Shown piece after piece: positions 10,406-22,475 of a DNA stretch of 64,000 nt. The notes below the pieces were generated by a model. That model searched no databases. It was given only the letters and a program-made list of their open reading frames with translations, and was not told the origin of the DNA. Within the stretch, counting starts at the first letter, position 1. Each line of letters starts with the position of its first letter. The DNA is from Microbulbifer agarilyticus (lineage in GTDB: Bacteria; Pseudomonadota; Gammaproteobacteria; Pseudomonadales; Cellvibrionaceae): assembly GCF_001999945.1 (NCBI RefSeq), contig NZ_CP019650.1, positions 310,001 to 374,000 of the forward strand, read 5' to 3'. Made by a program: the position numbers and the translations under genes.

Positions 10406-10565
10406 CACTGGGGTTTCGAAAATTCAGTGGATTCTGCGGCACCTTTGGCTCGAGAGTAGATAAATATACCCCCGGGAACGGTCTCCAACTGTGACCTGAT
10501 TGTCACTGCGCAGATGTAGTGGCGTTCATCGCCCGCCGGGTAGCGATAACACTTTGAGGAATTCT

Positions 10566-13500
10566 ATGGGTAGCGGTCTGTATCGATTGGATGAGTTCAA
10601 AGATAACTGTGGCTTTGGACTGATCGCCCACCTGAAGGGCCAAACCAGCCACAAGTTATTGCAGACAGCGATTGAGTCGCTGACCTGTATGACTCACCGC
10701 GGAGGCATTGCCGCCGATGGCAAAACCGGCGATGGTTGTGGTCTGTTGCTGCAAAAGCCAGACAGCTTCTTACGCGCCGTGGCCAAAGCAGAGCTTGGCC
10801 AGGACCTGAGTGACCTGTACGCGGTCGGCTCCATCATGTTGCCCCTGGATGAGGCCGAGGCCTCCAGTGCACGTGCAATTCTTGAGCGCGCCCTGCAAGA
10901 GCAAGGTCTGCAGGTGGCGGGTTGGCGTGTGGTGCCGACCGATGAAGAGTGTCTGGGGCCGATTGCCCGTGAATCCCTGCCGCGCTTCGAGCACCTGTTG
11001 ATCAATAACGCGGAAGAAGCGTTGGAGCAACAGCAGTTCAATGCGCGACTGTTTGTCGCTCGCCGCAAGGCTGAGCAGCAACTTACACAAGATACTTATA
11101 TAGGTAGCCTGTCCACCGCGGTGCTCTCCTATAAGGGTCTGATGATGCCCGCGGACCTGCCCAAATTCTTCCCGGATTTGGCCGATCCCCGCCTGGAAAC
11201 CGCGATTTGCGTATTCCACCAGCGCTTTTCGACCAACACCATGCCGCGTTGGCCGCTGGCGCAACCGTTCCGCATGCTCGCGCACAATGGTGAAATCAAC
11301 ACCATTACCGGCAACCGCAACTGGTCGGTAGCGCGTACCAACAAGTTCATCACCGAGCTGGTACCGGAGCTTTCCGAGCTGACACCGCTGGTAAATCGCG
11401 TCGGCTCCGACTCCTCCAGCCTCGATAATATGCTGGAGCTGTTGACCGTGGGCGGCATCGATATGCATCGCGCAATTCGCATGCTGGTACCACCGGCATG
11501 GCAGAACGTCGACACCATGGACTCCGATCTGCGAGCCTTCTACGAATACAACTCCATGCACATGGAGCCCTGGGATGGTCCCGCCGGATTGGTACTGACC
11601 GACGGCCGCTATGCGGTTTGTACCCTGGACCGCAATGGTTTGCGTCCGTCGCGCTGGGTGATCACCAAGGACGACTTCATTACTGTTGCTTCAGAGGTGG
11701 GTACCTACCAGTACGATCCCGCAGACGTGGTTGCCAAGGGGCGCCTCGGGCCAGGTCAGATTCTATCTGTGGATACCTTGAAGGGTGAACTGCACCACAC
11801 CGGTGAGGTGGATGGCGAGCTGAAAAAAGCGCACCCATACAAGAAGTGGCTGAAAGAAAAAGCCCGTCGTATTCGCTCCACTCTGGTGACTGCACCGGTG
11901 GACAACAATTTCTCCCTGGATCAGTTCAAGGTCTACCAGAAGCTGTTCAGCTCTTCACTGGAAGAGCGTGATCAGGTGATCCGCCCGTTGGCGGAATCCG
12001 GTCAGGAAGCGGTCGGTTCCATGGGTGACGATACGCCCATGGCGGTGCTGTCGGAAGGCAACCGTTGTCTGTATGACTATTTCCGCCAGCAGTTTGCACA
12101 GGTGACCAACCCGCCGATCGACCCGCTTCGCGAAACGATCGTCATGTCCCTGGAGACCTGCCTGGGCCGTGAAAAATCTGTGTTCGAGGAAACCATCGAA
12201 CACGCGGACCGCGTGATTTTGTCTTCGCCGGTGCTCTCGCACATGAAATACACCGCGCTGCTGGATCTCGGGCGCGAAGAGTTCACGGCCAAGGTTTTCG
12301 ACCTGAATTACGATCCCGCGCAGCTGGATCTGAAAAGCGCGATCGAAAAGCTGTGTCGCGAAGTGGCCGACTCGGTGCGCGAAGACGGTACCGTAATCGT
12401 GGTGCTGTCTGATCGCGAAATCCAGCAAGGCAAGCTGCCGATCGATGCCCTGATGGCGACCGGTGCCGTGCATCACCATCTGGTGCACGCAGGCCTGCGT
12501 TGTGATTCCAACATTGTTGTCGATACCGCAACTGCGCGCGACTCACACCAGCTCGCGTGCTTGATTGGTGTTGGTGCTACCGCAGTGCACCCGTACTTTT
12601 CCTACAGCATCATTAATCATTTGATCGAAACTGGTGAGCTGCTGCTGGATGCGGCTACCGCGCAGAAGCATTACCGCACTGGTATCTGCAAAGGCCTGTT
12701 GAAGATCCTATCGAAGATGGGTATCTCCACCATTGCCTCTTATCGCGGCTCGCTGCTGTACGAACTGGTGGGACTGTCTCAGGAAGTGATCGACCTGTGT
12801 TTCCCGGAAGCACCGGCACGCGTGCTCGGTGCTGGTTTTGCCGAGCTCGAGGACGACATGCGTGCTCGTGCCCAGCTGGCATGGAAACCGCGTAAGAAGG
12901 TTTCTCCCGGCGGCCTGCACAAGTTTGTCTACGGCGAGGAGTACCACGCGTTTAACCCGGACGTTGTACAAGCGTTGCAGCAAGCTGTGCGCACTGGCGA
13001 TTACGGGGCCTGGCGAGATTACGCCACGTTGATCAACCAGCGCCCGGTTGCCACCTTGCGTGACCTGCTGGGTTTGAAAAAAGATGTACAGCCGGTTCCA
13101 CTGGAAGAGGTAGAGCCTGCGGAAAACATTCTGCGTCGTTTCGATTCCGCAGCCATGTCCCTCGGGGCACTGTCTCCAGAAGCCCACGAAGCACTGGCGC
13201 AGGCGATGAACCGCCTGGGTGGCCGCTCCAACAGTGGTGAAGGTGGTGAGGATCCGGTGCGCTTCGGTACTGATAAAGTATCCAAGATCAAGCAGATTGC
13301 CTCCGGCCGTTTTGGGGTTACCCCACACTATCTGGTGAATGCCGAAGTGCTACAGATCAAGGTTGCCCAGGGCGCCAAGCCCGGTGAGGGCGGCCAGCTG
13401 CCCGGCGGTAAGGTAAACCAGTTGATCGCGCGTTTGCGTTACTCGGTGCCCGGTGTGACTTTGATTTCACCGCCCCCGCACCACGATATCTATTCCATTG

Positions 13501-15017
13501 AGGATCTCGCGCAGCTGATTTATGACCTCAAACAGGTCAATCCCGATGCGCTGGTATCTGTGAAACTGGTATCACGCCCCGGTGTTGGCACCATTGCTGC
13601 CGGTGTGGCCAAGGCCTATGCGGATCTGATTACCATTTCCGGATACGACGGCGGTACCGCAGCAAGCCCGATTACCTCCATTCGTTATGCTGGTTCTCCC
13701 TGGGAGCTGGGCCTGGCGGAAACCCACCAGACTCTGCGTGCCAACGATCTGCGTGGCAATGTGCGCGTACAAACCGATGGCGGCCTGAAGTCCGGTCTCG
13801 ATGTGATCAAGGCGGCGATTTTGGGTGCCGAGAGCTTTGGCTTTGGTACCGCGCCGATGGTCGCACTGGGTTGTAAGTACCTGCGGATCTGCCACCTCAA
13901 CAACTGTGCCACCGGTGTTGCCACTCAGAACAAAGAGCTGCGTGACGAGCATTACATCGGCACCGTGGAAATGGCGATGAACTTCTTCAGGTTTGTGGCC
14001 GAAGAAACCCGCGAGTGGATGGCGAGCCTGGGCGTGCGCAGCATGGATGAGCTGGTAGGTCGCGTTGACCTGCTGGAAACGCTGGATGGCGAAACCAGCA
14101 AGCAGAAGACCCTGGACCTGTCGCCACTGTTGCACACCGACGAGCTGCTCGACAGTAAGCCGCAGACCTGTCAGTTGGCCAAGAATGAGCCATGGGACAA
14201 AGGATTGTTGGCGGAGCGCATGGTGAAAGAGACCTTGCCGGCCATTGAGAACCTCGCCGGGGGCGAGTTCAGCTTTGAACTTACCAACTGCGACCGCTCC
14301 ATTGGTGCGCGTCTGTCTGGTGAGATTGCCAAGCGTCACGGCAATCAGGGCATGGTGGATGCGCCAATCAAGTTGCGCCTCACCGGTGTTGCCGGTCAGT
14401 CCTTCGGTGTGTGGAATGCCGGTGGCCTGGAGATGTATCTCGAAGGCGACGCCAACGACTATGTTGGTAAAGGTATGGCCGGCGGTAAGCTGGTTATTCG
14501 TCCGCCGCAAGGCAGTGAATTCGCCTCGCAGGAAACCAGCATTGTTGGTAACACCTGTCTGTACGGCGCCACGGGCGGCAAGTTGTTCGCGTCCGGTTGC
14601 GCCGGTGAGCGCTTCGGTGTGCGTAACTCCGGTGCCTACGCCGTGGTTGAAGGTGCCGGCGATCACTGCTGTGAGTATATGACCGGCGGTATGGTTGCGG
14701 TGCTGGGGAAAACCGGGGTCAACTTCGGTGCAGGTATGACCGGTGGTTTTGCCTATGTATTGGATATGGATCGCGACTTCTTCGACAAGTGCAACCACGA
14801 GCTGATCGAGCTGCGCCGTATCAGCAGTGAGGCCCTGGAGGAATACCAGAGTCACCTGCGCGAAGTGATTGAAGAATTCGTGGCCGAGACCGGCAGTGCC
14901 TGGGGCGCGGAGTTGTTGGATAACTTCGACGATTACCTCAATAAATTCTGGTTGGTGAAGCCGAAGGCGGCCAGCCTCGCCGGACTGCTGTCTGATGTGC
15001 GCAAGCGCGGCGAATAA
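10566..15017 (+). CDS. gltB: Glutamate synthase (NADPH) large chain
   Basis: 1483 residues from the ATG at 10566, which has GAGGA at 10555-10559; the frame is open further upstream to a TTG at 10500, but the ATG is the right choice because it leaves a short propeptide [14 protein letters not shown] before the catalytic Cys15 ([11 protein letters not shown]), removed on maturation. The N-terminal class II glutaminase domain releases ammonia from glutamine, which passes to the FMN-binding synthase domain (about residues 800-1180) to make glutamate from 2-oxoglutarate. The 3Fe-4S cysteines are in [15 protein letters not shown] near residue 1100, and the C-terminal GXGXG beta-helix ([20 protein letters not shown]) completes the protein. 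Operon with gltD. Confidence 0.96.
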   Translation: MGSGLYRLDEFKDNCGFGLIAHLKGQTSHKLLQTAIESLTCMTHRGGIAADGKTGDGCGLLLQKPDSFLRAVAKAELGQDLSDLYAVGSIMLPLDEAEASSARAILERALQEQGLQVAGWRVVPTDEECLGPIARESLPRFEHLLINNAEEALEQQQFNARLFVARRKAEQQLTQDTYIGSLSTAVLSYKGLMMPADLPKFFPDLADPRLETAICVFHQRFSTNTMPRWPLAQPFRMLAHNGEINTITGNRNWSVARTNKFITELVPELSELTPLVNRVGSDSSSLDNMLELLTVGGIDMHRAIRMLVPPAWQNVDTMDSDLRAFYEYNSMHMEPWDGPAGLVLTDGRYAVCTLDRNGLRPSRWVITKDDFITVASEVGTYQYDPADVVAKGRLGPGQILSVDTLKGELHHTGEVDGELKKAHPYKKWLKEKARRIRSTLVTAPVDNNFSLDQFKVYQKLFSSSLEERDQVIRPLAESGQEAVGSMGDDTPMAVLSEGNRCLYDYFRQQFAQVTNPPIDPLRETIVMSLETCLGREKSVFEETIEHADRVILSSPVLSHMKYTALLDLGREEFTAKVFDLNYDPAQLDLKSAIEKLCREVADSVREDGTVIVVLSDREIQQGKLPIDALMATGAVHHHLVHAGLRCDSNIVVDTATARDSHQLACLIGVGATAVHPYFSYSIINHLIETGELLLDAATAQKHYRTGICKGLLKILSKMGISTIASYRGSLLYELVGLSQEVIDLCFPEAPARVLGAGFAELEDDMRARAQLAWKPRKKVSPGGLHKFVYGEEYHAFNPDVVQALQQAVRTGDYGAWRDYATLINQRPVATLRDLLGLKKDVQPVPLEEVEPAENILRRFDSAAMSLGALSPEAHEALAQAMNRLGGRSNSGEGGEDPVRFGTDKVSKIKQIASGRFGVTPHYLVNAEVLQIKVAQGAKPGEGGQLPGGKVNQLIARLRYSVPGVTLISPPPHHDIYSIEDLAQLIYDLKQVNPDALVSVKLVSRPGVGTIAAGVAKAYADLITISGYDGGTAASPITSIRYAGSPWELGLAETHQTLRANDLRGNVRVQTDGGLKSGLDVIKAAILGAESFGFGTAPMVALGCKYLRICHLNNCATGVATQNKELRDEHYIGTVEMAMNFFRFVAEETREWMASLGVRSMDELVGRVDLLETLDGETSKQKTLDLSPLLHTDELLDSKPQTCQLAKNEPWDKGLLAERMVKETLPAIENLAGGEFSFELTNCDRSIGARLSGEIAKRHGNQGMVDAPIKLRLTGVAGQSFGVWNAGGLEMYLEGDANDYVGKGMAGGKLVIRPPQGSEFASQETSIVGNTCLYGATGGKLFASGCAGERFGVRNSGAYAVVEGAGDHCCEYMTGGMVAVLGKTGVNFGAGMTGGFAYVLDMDRDFFDKCNHELIELRRISSEALEEYQSHLREVIEEFVAETGSAWGAELLDNFDDYLNKFWLVKPKAASLAGLLSDVRKRGE

Positions 15018-16451
<1,434 letters not shown>

Positions 16452-16476
16452 CCTTGTAGCCGTGATCCTTTCAGGT

Positions 16477-16512
16477 GGAGCCGTCAGCAAGATATCTGGC
16501 GGCTCCGCTTTT
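16477..16512 (+). terminator. Probable intrinsic terminator after gltD
   Basis: GGAGCCG (16477-16483) pairs with CGGCTCC (16500-16506) across a 16-base loop, followed by GCTTTTC. The T-run is short, so efficiency is uncertain. Confidence 0.55.
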
Positions 16513-16615
16513 CGGCGATACTTCTGTATAAACTCATTGCTCCGTCATTGGACTCCCTGTCCTAAATCCCACCTCGAGAGTACAATGGCCGCCCATTTAT
16601 CCGGCCGTTGCACTC

Positions 16616-17695
16616 ATGTCTGACAATCAGTTCGCGCCCCTTCAAAACGATCGCTTTCTCCGCGCCCTTCTGCGCCAGCCCGTAGACCGCACTCCCATGT
16701 GGATGATGCGCCAAGCCGGTCGTTATTTACCGGAATACCGCGCCACCCGCGCCAAAGCCGGCACCTTTATGGATCTGTGCCGCAACACCGAACTGGCTTG
16801 TGAAGTGACCCTGCAGCCGCTGGAGCGCTACCCGCTGGATGCGGCAATTCTATTTTCCGATATTCTCACCATCCCGGATGCCATGGGACTGGGCCTGTAT
16901 TTCGAAGAGGGTGAAGGGCCTAAGTTCAAGAAACCTGTCCGCACCAGCGCGGATATCGCCGCGCTCGAAGTGGTAAACACGGCGAAGGACCTGGATTACG
17001 TCACCAACGCGGTAACCGCCATCCGCCGTGAGCTGAATGGTCGTGTGCCGCTGATTGGTTTCTCCGGCAGCCCCTGGACCCTGGCTACCTACATGATTGA
17101 AGGTGGTTCCAGCCGCGACTTTGCCCGTGCCAAGGAGATGCTCTACAACCGCCCCGAGGACATGCACCAGCTGCTGTCGGTGCTGGCGGATTCCGTAATT
17201 GATTATCTCAATGCGCAGATTCGCGCAGGTGCCCAGGCGGTACAGATTTTTGACACCTGGGGCGGAGCCCTCAGCCACACTGCCTACCGGGAGTTCTCTC
17301 TCGCTTATATGGCGCGAATTGTGCAGGGACTGATCAAGGAGAATGATGGCCGCCAGGTGCCGGTGATACTGTTCACCAAAGGCGGCGGTCAGTGGCTGGA
17401 GGCAATGGCCGATACCGGAGCCGATGCACTTGGTTTGGACTGGACTACCGATATTGCCCAAGCCAGAGCGCGCGTGGGGGGCAAGGTGGCACTGCAGGGC
17501 AATATGGACCCGTCTATTCTGCTGGCCAAACCTGAGCGTATTCGCGAAGAGGTCGCGTCTATTCTGGCAAGTTATGGTCGCGGTAGTGGGCATATCTTTA
17601 ACCTTGGCCATGGTGTGACGCCCAAGGTGGACCCGGCGCATGCAGGGGCAATGTTTGATGCGGTGGTGGAGCTGTCCCCGCAATATCACGATTGA
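16616..17695 (+). CDS. hemE: Uroporphyrinogen decarboxylase
   Basis: 359 residues. Removes four carboxyl groups from uroporphyrinogen III to give coproporphyrinogen III in haem synthesis, a cytoplasmic cofactor-free reaction. Conserved features: [20 protein letters not shown] motif seen here as [17 protein letters not shown] (about residues 25-41) with the Arg residues that hold the propionates, the catalytic Asp in [14 protein letters not shown] (about residue 82), [13 protein letters not shown], and [13 protein letters not shown] at the C terminus. Length matches E. coli HemE (354). A single-gene unit closed by the hairpin at 17758-17782. Confidence 0.96.
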   Translation: MSDNQFAPLQNDRFLRALLRQPVDRTPMWMMRQAGRYLPEYRATRAKAGTFMDLCRNTELACEVTLQPLERYPLDAAILFSDILTIPDAMGLGLYFEEGEGPKFKKPVRTSADIAALEVVNTAKDLDYVTNAVTAIRRELNGRVPLIGFSGSPWTLATYMIEGGSSRDFARAKEMLYNRPEDMHQLLSVLADSVIDYLNAQIRAGAQAVQIFDTWGGALSHTAYREFSLAYMARIVQGLIKENDGRQVPVILFTKGGGQWLEAMADTGADALGLDWTTDIAQARARVGGKVALQGNMDPSILLAKPERIREEVASILASYGRGSGHIFNLGHGVTPKVDPAHAGAMFDAVVELSPQYHD

Positions 17696-17757
17696 CGTCA
17701 ATGTGCCCAAATCGTATTTCTTTGATCGAAAGTGTGGGTTTTACACCTAAAGAGAGG

Positions 17758-17782
17758 AAAAGCGCCAAAATGGCGGCTTTTT
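17758..17782 (+). terminator. Intrinsic terminator after hemE
   Basis: AAAAGCGCC, loop AAAAT, GGCGGCTTTTT: a stem with one bulged base and a T-run. Lies 62 bases after the hemE stop. Confidence 0.7.
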
Positions 17783-17817
17783 GATTAACTGGATCCCTTA
17801 GGACTGGCATTGGCGGC

Positions 17818-17845
17818 CAATTTTGTGATATTTATCACAAATTGG
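17818..17845. promoter_or_regulatory. CRP/Vfr-type binding site upstream of the HD-GYP gene
   Basis: TGTGA (17824-17828), six bases TATTTA, TCACA (17835-17839): both half sites match the CRP consensus exactly. The symmetry continues outwards as CCAAT...ATTGG with one extra T on the left. The rest of the 290-base gap 17696-17985 holds the hemE terminator and no gene. The site sits about 150 bases before the proposed start at 17986. Confidence 0.65.
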
Positions 17846-17985
17846 ATGGCTGCCTGTACGTGAGCCTATGTGACAATTCTCTGCTTGGGCTACTTCTTGT
17901 GGAGTTGGCCTGATTGGACGCGGATTGTGTACAAAAATAAAACAACGAAAAATTGCACCGAAACGGTTAGCGCGGCACTTATCTA

Positions 17986-19362
17986 GTGGAAATTCAGCAG
18001 GCGAAAGTATTCGTTGAGGACTTACAGCGGGGCATGTTTGTGTCCCGTCTGGACCGCCCGTGGACGCGCACACCGTTTGCCCTGCAAGGCTTTTACATCC
18101 GCGACCTGGAAGAAATCCGCCAGCTGCAGAAGTTCTGTCGTTTCGTATATGTAGACGTCGTGAAAACCGTCGGCGATGTCGGGGTAAAGCTGCGTAAGCT
18201 GACCCGCACTGCAGCCGAGAGCGCCGCTAGAGAAAAGCCAGGCAAAGCTGCTCCCCGTCGTATTCCTGTCGCCATCAACTGCAAACCGGTTCAGGTTGTA
18301 CACAACAGTTATCCGGCTCCCCAGCCGGCAGGCAAAGAATCCATCAAGGCGCGCAAATTGCACCAGCGAATGGTTCAGGGTATGTACCAGGTGATGGTGC
18401 AGTTGGAATCTAATCAGCCCCTGCCGACTGCTCAGGTGACACAGACTATTTCCCAGGTAGTCGATAGCGTGCTGCGCAGTCCAGATGCATTTTCATGGCT
18501 GGCCCGTGTGCGGACCAAAGATGAGCACTCCTATAGCCACTCGGTGCGTGCGAGTATTTGGGCGGTGGTATTCGGCCGTCACATCGGTTTGCGTCGTCAG
18601 GACTTGGTGAACCTGGGCGTCGCTACCTTGTTGAAAGACGTCGGCAAGCTGTATCTATCGCAACAGGTTCTAACCGCGGAGAAGCGCAGTCCACGCGCCG
18701 AGCTGGAGTACCGCAAGTTTGTCGATTACAGCGTACGGCTGTTGTCGACCGATCCCAATGTGGGCCCTCAGATACTGAATATTGTTCGCTGTCATCGGGA
18801 GCAGTATGACGGCAGTGGCTACCCGAAGGGGTTGCGCGGCGGACAGATCCCGGTACTGGCCCGCATGTGCGGCATCGTCACTTTTTACGATGAAGCGACG
18901 AATCCCCGTGGTGCCGAATTCCCGGTACCACCATCAAACGCAGTGGCGCAGTTGTATGAGCTGCGCAATTCAGCGTTCCAAGAGCAGTTGGTGGTGGAGT
19001 TTATCCAGTCCATTGGCCTGTATCCTACGGGTACCCAGGTAGAACTCTCTACCGGTGAGCTGGCCGTCGTGGTGGAGCAGAATCATCAACGGCGCCTGAA
19101 GCCCAAGGTTATGCTGGTTACCGATACGAAGCAGCAGCTACTGGAAAAACCCCGTGTTTTTGATATGGCGGCGGATGATGATCGCAAGCAAGCCTTGATC
19201 AAAAAGGGTAAAAAGTCCCTTGCCGAAGTGGGTCTGATCACCATTACCCAGGATATGGACCCGAGTTGTCATCCGGGGATTGATGTAGCAAAGATCCGCG
19301 ATCAGTATCTTAATCAGCCGCGACTGCCTGGCTTCCTTACCCGTATCTTGCCCGCGCGTTAA
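17986..19362 (+). CDS. DUF3391 / degenerate HD-GYP domain protein
   Basis: 458 residues from a GTG with no clear Shine-Dalgarno. The N-terminal DUF3391 region (about residues 1-62, with GMFVSRLDRPW and FVYVDVVK) precedes an HD-GYP domain at about 180-330. Intact HD-GYP proteins are bimetal phosphodiesterases that linearise cyclic di-GMP. Here the HD signature reads LLKDVGK (Lys for the metal-binding His) and the second motif reads CHREQYDGSGYP, with Arg at the second His of the usual HHExxDGxGYP. The GYP part itself and the upstream YSHSV His are kept. Loss of metal ligands suggests a c-di-GMP sensor or partner-binding protein rather than an active enzyme; that is inference. The C-terminal about 110 residues (PTGTQVELSTGELAVVVEQN) form a further conserved tail. 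Alone between hemE and a convergent MFS gene. Confidence 0.85.
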   Translation: MEIQQAKVFVEDLQRGMFVSRLDRPWTRTPFALQGFYIRDLEEIRQLQKFCRFVYVDVVKTVGDVGVKLRKLTRTAAESAAREKPGKAAPRRIPVAINCKPVQVVHNSYPAPQPAGKESIKARKLHQRMVQGMYQVMVQLESNQPLPTAQVTQTISQVVDSVLRSPDAFSWLARVRTKDEHSYSHSVRASIWAVVFGRHIGLRRQDLVNLGVATLLKDVGKLYLSQQVLTAEKRSPRAELEYRKFVDYSVRLLSTDPNVGPQILNIVRCHREQYDGSGYPKGLRGGQIPVLARMCGIVTFYDEATNPRGAEFPVPPSNAVAQLYELRNSAFQEQLVVEFIQSIGLYPTGTQVELSTGELAVVVEQNHQRRLKPKVMLVTDTKQQLLEKPRVFDMAADDDRKQALIKKGKKSLAEVGLITITQDMDPSCHPGIDVAKIRDQYLNQPRLPGFLTRILPAR

Positions 19363-19408
19363 TTCCGCTCTTCCTCTTAAATAGATCTTAAATAAGTAGC
19401 TTCGGCAT

Positions 19409-20632
19409 TTAATTGTCTGCTGCAGATGTTTGCTGTGGTGTGAGGGAAGCTGTCAGCGTCAGCAGGCTCGAGAACAGCACGGTTCCTCCCAGTAGTAGCG
19501 AAATACTCGTAACGCTAACTCCGTGATCCAGAAGTAGCCCTATCAGCAGTGGTGAAGCGGCGGTGGAAAACACCATGCTTGCCTGAGAAACAGAGCGGAT
19601 GGCGCCGAGATGCGTGGTGCCGTATCGCTCGGGCCATAGCGCACCGCTTGCAGTGCCTGTTCCTGCCTGGCCGATACCAATTAATGTTAAGTAGACGTAA
19701 GGCGCCCACCATGCGCTGCAGAATGCGAGTAGCAGTAGTGCCGTGAACATGGGTAGCAGAGCGATAGGCAGGCTTCGCTGCGCGCCAATTCGATCCACAA
19801 TACTGCCTGCAAAAAATAATGCGAGTAGATGCCCAATTGCGTAACCCACAAAAGCGCCCGCCAGTACGGAGAGAGACCAGCCGCGTTCGTCGGCGATGGC
19901 ACCCTGATGGAACAGTATCGCGGTCACTACAAATGGAGTCATTAATGCCGCGGGAAGCAGGTAGTAGAAGCCGCGGTCCCGTAGTACTTGAGCGCGGGTA
20001 TAGTGGTTATTGTCGTGACGTTTTGTTTCTGTCGACTTCGAACCTTGCTGGCCGGCATTCCCGGCGAGCCAGTACAGGGCCGGTAAAATGGCAAGCAGCA
20101 GCACGCCGGCGGAGAGCAGCCACACACTGCGCCAGCCCTGATGGTCGATTACCAGGGAGCCAGTAGTGGGGAGCAGTGCTTCGGCGATTGGGAAGCCCAG
20201 GGCGGCCAGTGCAATCACTTTTCCCCGGTTCTCGGTAAAGTAGCGACCGGCAGTGGTCATTCCCATATGGGTCATAAACCCCTGGCCGGCAAACCGCAAA
20301 AGGAAAAACCCCGGTAACAGCATCCATGCGCTGTGGGCAAATGCCATCGTCAGGCATCCCGCAATCAACAGCAGGGTGCCGAGAATGGCCACGTGTTTCA
20401 GCGGCCAGCGATCAATCAGGGGGCCAGCACCTAGTAGTACAAATGCGGAGAGGAGGGTGGCGGCGCTGTAGCCTGCGCCGTACAAACCGTTGCTCAGGTT
20501 GAACTCAGCGCGCAGCGCACCGCCAAAAATGGCGATAAAAAATGTCTGCCCGAAGCCCGACGCAGCCACTGCCACCAGCGCGAAAAAAGCGAGCTTGGGG
20601 TTGCTGCGAATAAACTCGGGCACTGTGAGCAT
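19409..20632 (-). CDS. Major facilitator superfamily transporter
   Basis: 407 residues, about 12 hydrophobic segments in two halves split by a charged cytoplasmic loop (NAGQQGSKSTETKRHDNNHYT, near residue 200). The loop between helices 2 and 3 holds GPLIDRWPLKHVAILG, a variant of the MFS motif A, with a second copy FFAGSIVDRIGAQRSLPI in the other half. This is an inner-membrane secondary transporter; the substrate cannot be told from sequence. It lies 13 bases downstream of psd on the same strand, so it may be cotranscribed with it, though a functional link is not evident. Convergent with the HD-GYP gene. Confidence 0.85.
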   Translation of the reverse strand: MLTVPEFIRSNPKLAFFALVAVAASGFGQTFFIAIFGGALRAEFNLSNGLYGAGYSAATLLSAFVLLGAGPLIDRWPLKHVAILGTLLLIAGCLTMAFAHSAWMLLPGFFLLRFAGQGFMTHMGMTTAGRYFTENRGKVIALAALGFPIAEALLPTTGSLVIDHQGWRSVWLLSAGVLLLAILPALYWLAGNAGQQGSKSTETKRHDNNHYTRAQVLRDRGFYYLLPAALMTPFVVTAILFHQGAIADERGWSLSVLAGAFVGYAIGHLLALFFAGSIVDRIGAQRSLPIALLPMFTALLLLAFCSAWWAPYVYLTLIGIGQAGTGTASGALWPERYGTTHLGAIRSVSQASMVFSTAASPLLIGLLLDHGVSVTSISLLLGGTVLFSSLLTLTASLTPQQTSAADN

Positions 20633-20645
20633 GTTAGTTAAGGCG

Positions 20646-21497
20646 TTAAATCAGGTCTCCGAAATGCTCGCCCATTTCTACCGGGGTTTCTGCAGCGAGG
20701 CTCTCCAGCCAGTTCACTTTGTCCGCGCCAAACAGCAGTATCACTGTTGAGCCGAGTTTGAATCGGCCCATCTCATCGCCTTTTTTCAGCGCGATCGGCT
20801 TTTGATCGTCGTAGCGGGTGGTACGGACCTGACGCTTAATTGGCGCGACCTGGCCGGCCCAGACAGTTTCGATGGCGGCGACAATCATGGCGCCTACAAG
20901 GACCATGGCCATGGGGCCGGCGGCGGTGTCAAAGATACAGACCAGGCGCTCATTGCGCGCGAACAGGCGCGGAACGTTTTCGGCGGTGGTGGTGTTTACC
21001 GAGAACAGTTCGCCGGGTACGTAGATCATGCGTTGCAGTACGCCATCCAGCGGCATGTGTACGCGGTGATAATCTTTTGGAGATAGGTATACGGTGGCGA
21101 ACTTACCGCCGGTAAATTGTGCCGCGACCTCGGGATCGCCGCCGACGAGTTCGAGCAGGCTGTAGTCCTGGCCTTTGGCCTGGAAAATTCTGCCGTTGTG
21201 GATTTCACCCAGCTGGCTGATAGCACCATCGGCACAGCCAGCGATGGTTTTCTCACCCTCTGCGATGGGGCGTGCGCCTTCTTTAAGTGCGCGGGTGAAG
21301 AAGTCGTTGAAGCAGGTGTAAGCCGTGTAATCTTCTTCCAGTGCCTCGCTCATATCGACTTTGTATTTTTCCACGAACCACTTGGTAAACGGGTTCTTGA
21401 TACCGCCGATACGGGTTTCTGCCAGCCAGCCGGCGGCTCGCGAGAGCAGGTGCTGGGGGGTAATGTACTGCAGGAAGATGAATAATTTCGGGTGCAT
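20646..21497 (-). CDS. psd: Phosphatidylserine decarboxylase proenzyme
   Basis: 283 residues. Makes phosphatidylethanolamine from phosphatidylserine at the inner membrane. The proenzyme cleaves itself at the LGST motif, seen in [14 protein letters not shown] near residue 250, leaving the Ser as the pyruvoyl group of the alpha chain. The catalytic Asp/His region is in [15 protein letters not shown] and the [11 protein letters not shown] stretch is also conserved. Length agrees with E. coli Psd (322) and with shorter Pseudomonas forms. Downstream of the rhodanese gene, as near rsgA in many relatives. Confidence 0.96.
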   Translation of the reverse strand: MHPKLFIFLQYITPQHLLSRAAGWLAETRIGGIKNPFTKWFVEKYKVDMSEALEEDYTAYTCFNDFFTRALKEGARPIAEGEKTIAGCADGAISQLGEIHNGRIFQAKGQDYSLLELVGGDPEVAAQFTGGKFATVYLSPKDYHRVHMPLDGVLQRMIYVPGELFSVNTTTAENVPRLFARNERLVCIFDTAAGPMAMVLVGAMIVAAIETVWAGQVAPIKRQVRTTRYDDQKPIALKKGDEMGRFKLGSTVILLFGADKVNWLESLAAETPVEMGEHFGDLI

Positions 21498-21595
21498 TTG
21501 GGTTTGGTGGTCCCGTTAGTTGTAGTTCTGTGGCGTCCGGCTTGTGGGCCTTAGCTTTAAAATTTGTGTTCGGTAAGCGTTCGCAAACCCTTTGC

Positions 21596-22402
21596 CTAAC
21601 TTTCTATCGGTGTATCCGACAGGTTGCCCCACTCGCTCCACGAGCCGGGGTAGGCTTTGATCGGCAATCCCAGGGATTTTCCTACTAGCCAGGTAAACGC
21701 TGAACGGTGGTGGCTCTGGCAGTGGGTGGCAATTTCTCTGCTGCCATCGATACCCAGCGCCGCGAGAAATTCTTTGGCATCTTCGCGAATGCGCAGGTCG
21801 CGCTGGGGGTCCATTAGTTGAGTCCATTCGCAATTGATCGCGCCGGGAATGTGACCGCCGCGCATGGCCACCATGCGCTCGCCGCTGTATTCCAGAGGGG
21901 AGCGGGCGTCCCATATTTGCAGGTCGTTTTGACCGAGGCGCTGCTGGATTTGTTCCGCGTCAATCATGGGAGCGTCGTCGGCGATGCTGACTGTGATACT
22001 GCTAGGGGTAACGGTGGCATCTTCGGTTGTCAGCGGCAGGCCAGCATTTTTCCACGCGGTCATGCCGCCATTTAAATAGCTGTAGTTTGTGTGACCGATG
22101 ACTTCGAGTGTCCACAGCAGGCGCCCTGCCCAGCCACCGCCTTCGTCATCACAGGCGACGATGCGGGTATCCGGCGTTAGGCCGATGGCCTGCATTACCT
22201 GAGTGAGGCGTTCGATTGAGGGCAGCTTGCCCGGTGCCGGGGGGGTGCCGGCCATCAGGGCCTGAAAGGGTAGGCCGAGTGCGCCGGGAATGTGGCCCGC
22301 AAGGTAGTTTTGCGGGCTGCTCAGGTCGATCACACGGATTTCTTCGTGCTCTAGCAGCGAAGCCAGTTGTTCAGGTTCCAGAATCAGTGGGATATCACTC
22401 AC
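21596..22402 (-). CDS. Two-domain rhodanese (sulfurtransferase)
   Basis: I start it at the GTG at 22402, which has AAGGAA about seven bases ahead and gives a 268-residue protein beginning (V/M)SDIPLILEPEQ; the frame is open further upstream to 22540 but those residues do not look like the family. The N-terminal inactive rhodanese domain has VACDDEGGGWAGRLLW, with Asp in place of the catalytic Cys. The C-terminal domain carries the active Cys228 in HCQSHHRSAFTW, a six-residue loop as in thiosulfate or 3-mercaptopyruvate sulfurtransferases. Such proteins move sulfane sulfur to cyanide or thiol acceptors in the cytoplasm. Sits between rsgA and psd on the minus strand. Confidence 0.9.
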   Translation of the reverse strand: MSDIPLILEPEQLASLLEHEEIRVIDLSSPQNYLAGHIPGALGLPFQALMAGTPPAPGKLPSIERLTQVMQAIGLTPDTRIVACDDEGGGWAGRLLWTLEVIGHTNYSYLNGGMTAWKNAGLPLTTEDATVTPSSITVSIADDAPMIDAEQIQQRLGQNDLQIWDARSPLEYSGERMVAMRGGHIPGAINCEWTQLMDPQRDLRIREDAKEFLAALGIDGSREIATHCQSHHRSAFTWLVGKSLGLPIKAYPGSWSEWGNLSDTPIES

Positions 22403-22475
22403 GCAGGGTTCCTTGTTGCATTCCTTGTTGTGGGTAGCAAGTTGTGGGCAGTAAGTTGCCGCCGGTCTGTTGGAC

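Noticed and set aside
10217..10463. Overlapping short frames on both strands in the aroB-gltB gap
   Set aside because: They run through the hairpins and the terminator, have no ribosome sites and give translations without any domain pattern.
13572..14855. A 427-codon minus-strand frame within gltB
   Set aside because: Antisense shadow of the gltB synthase and C-terminal domains; no ribosome site and no family pattern.
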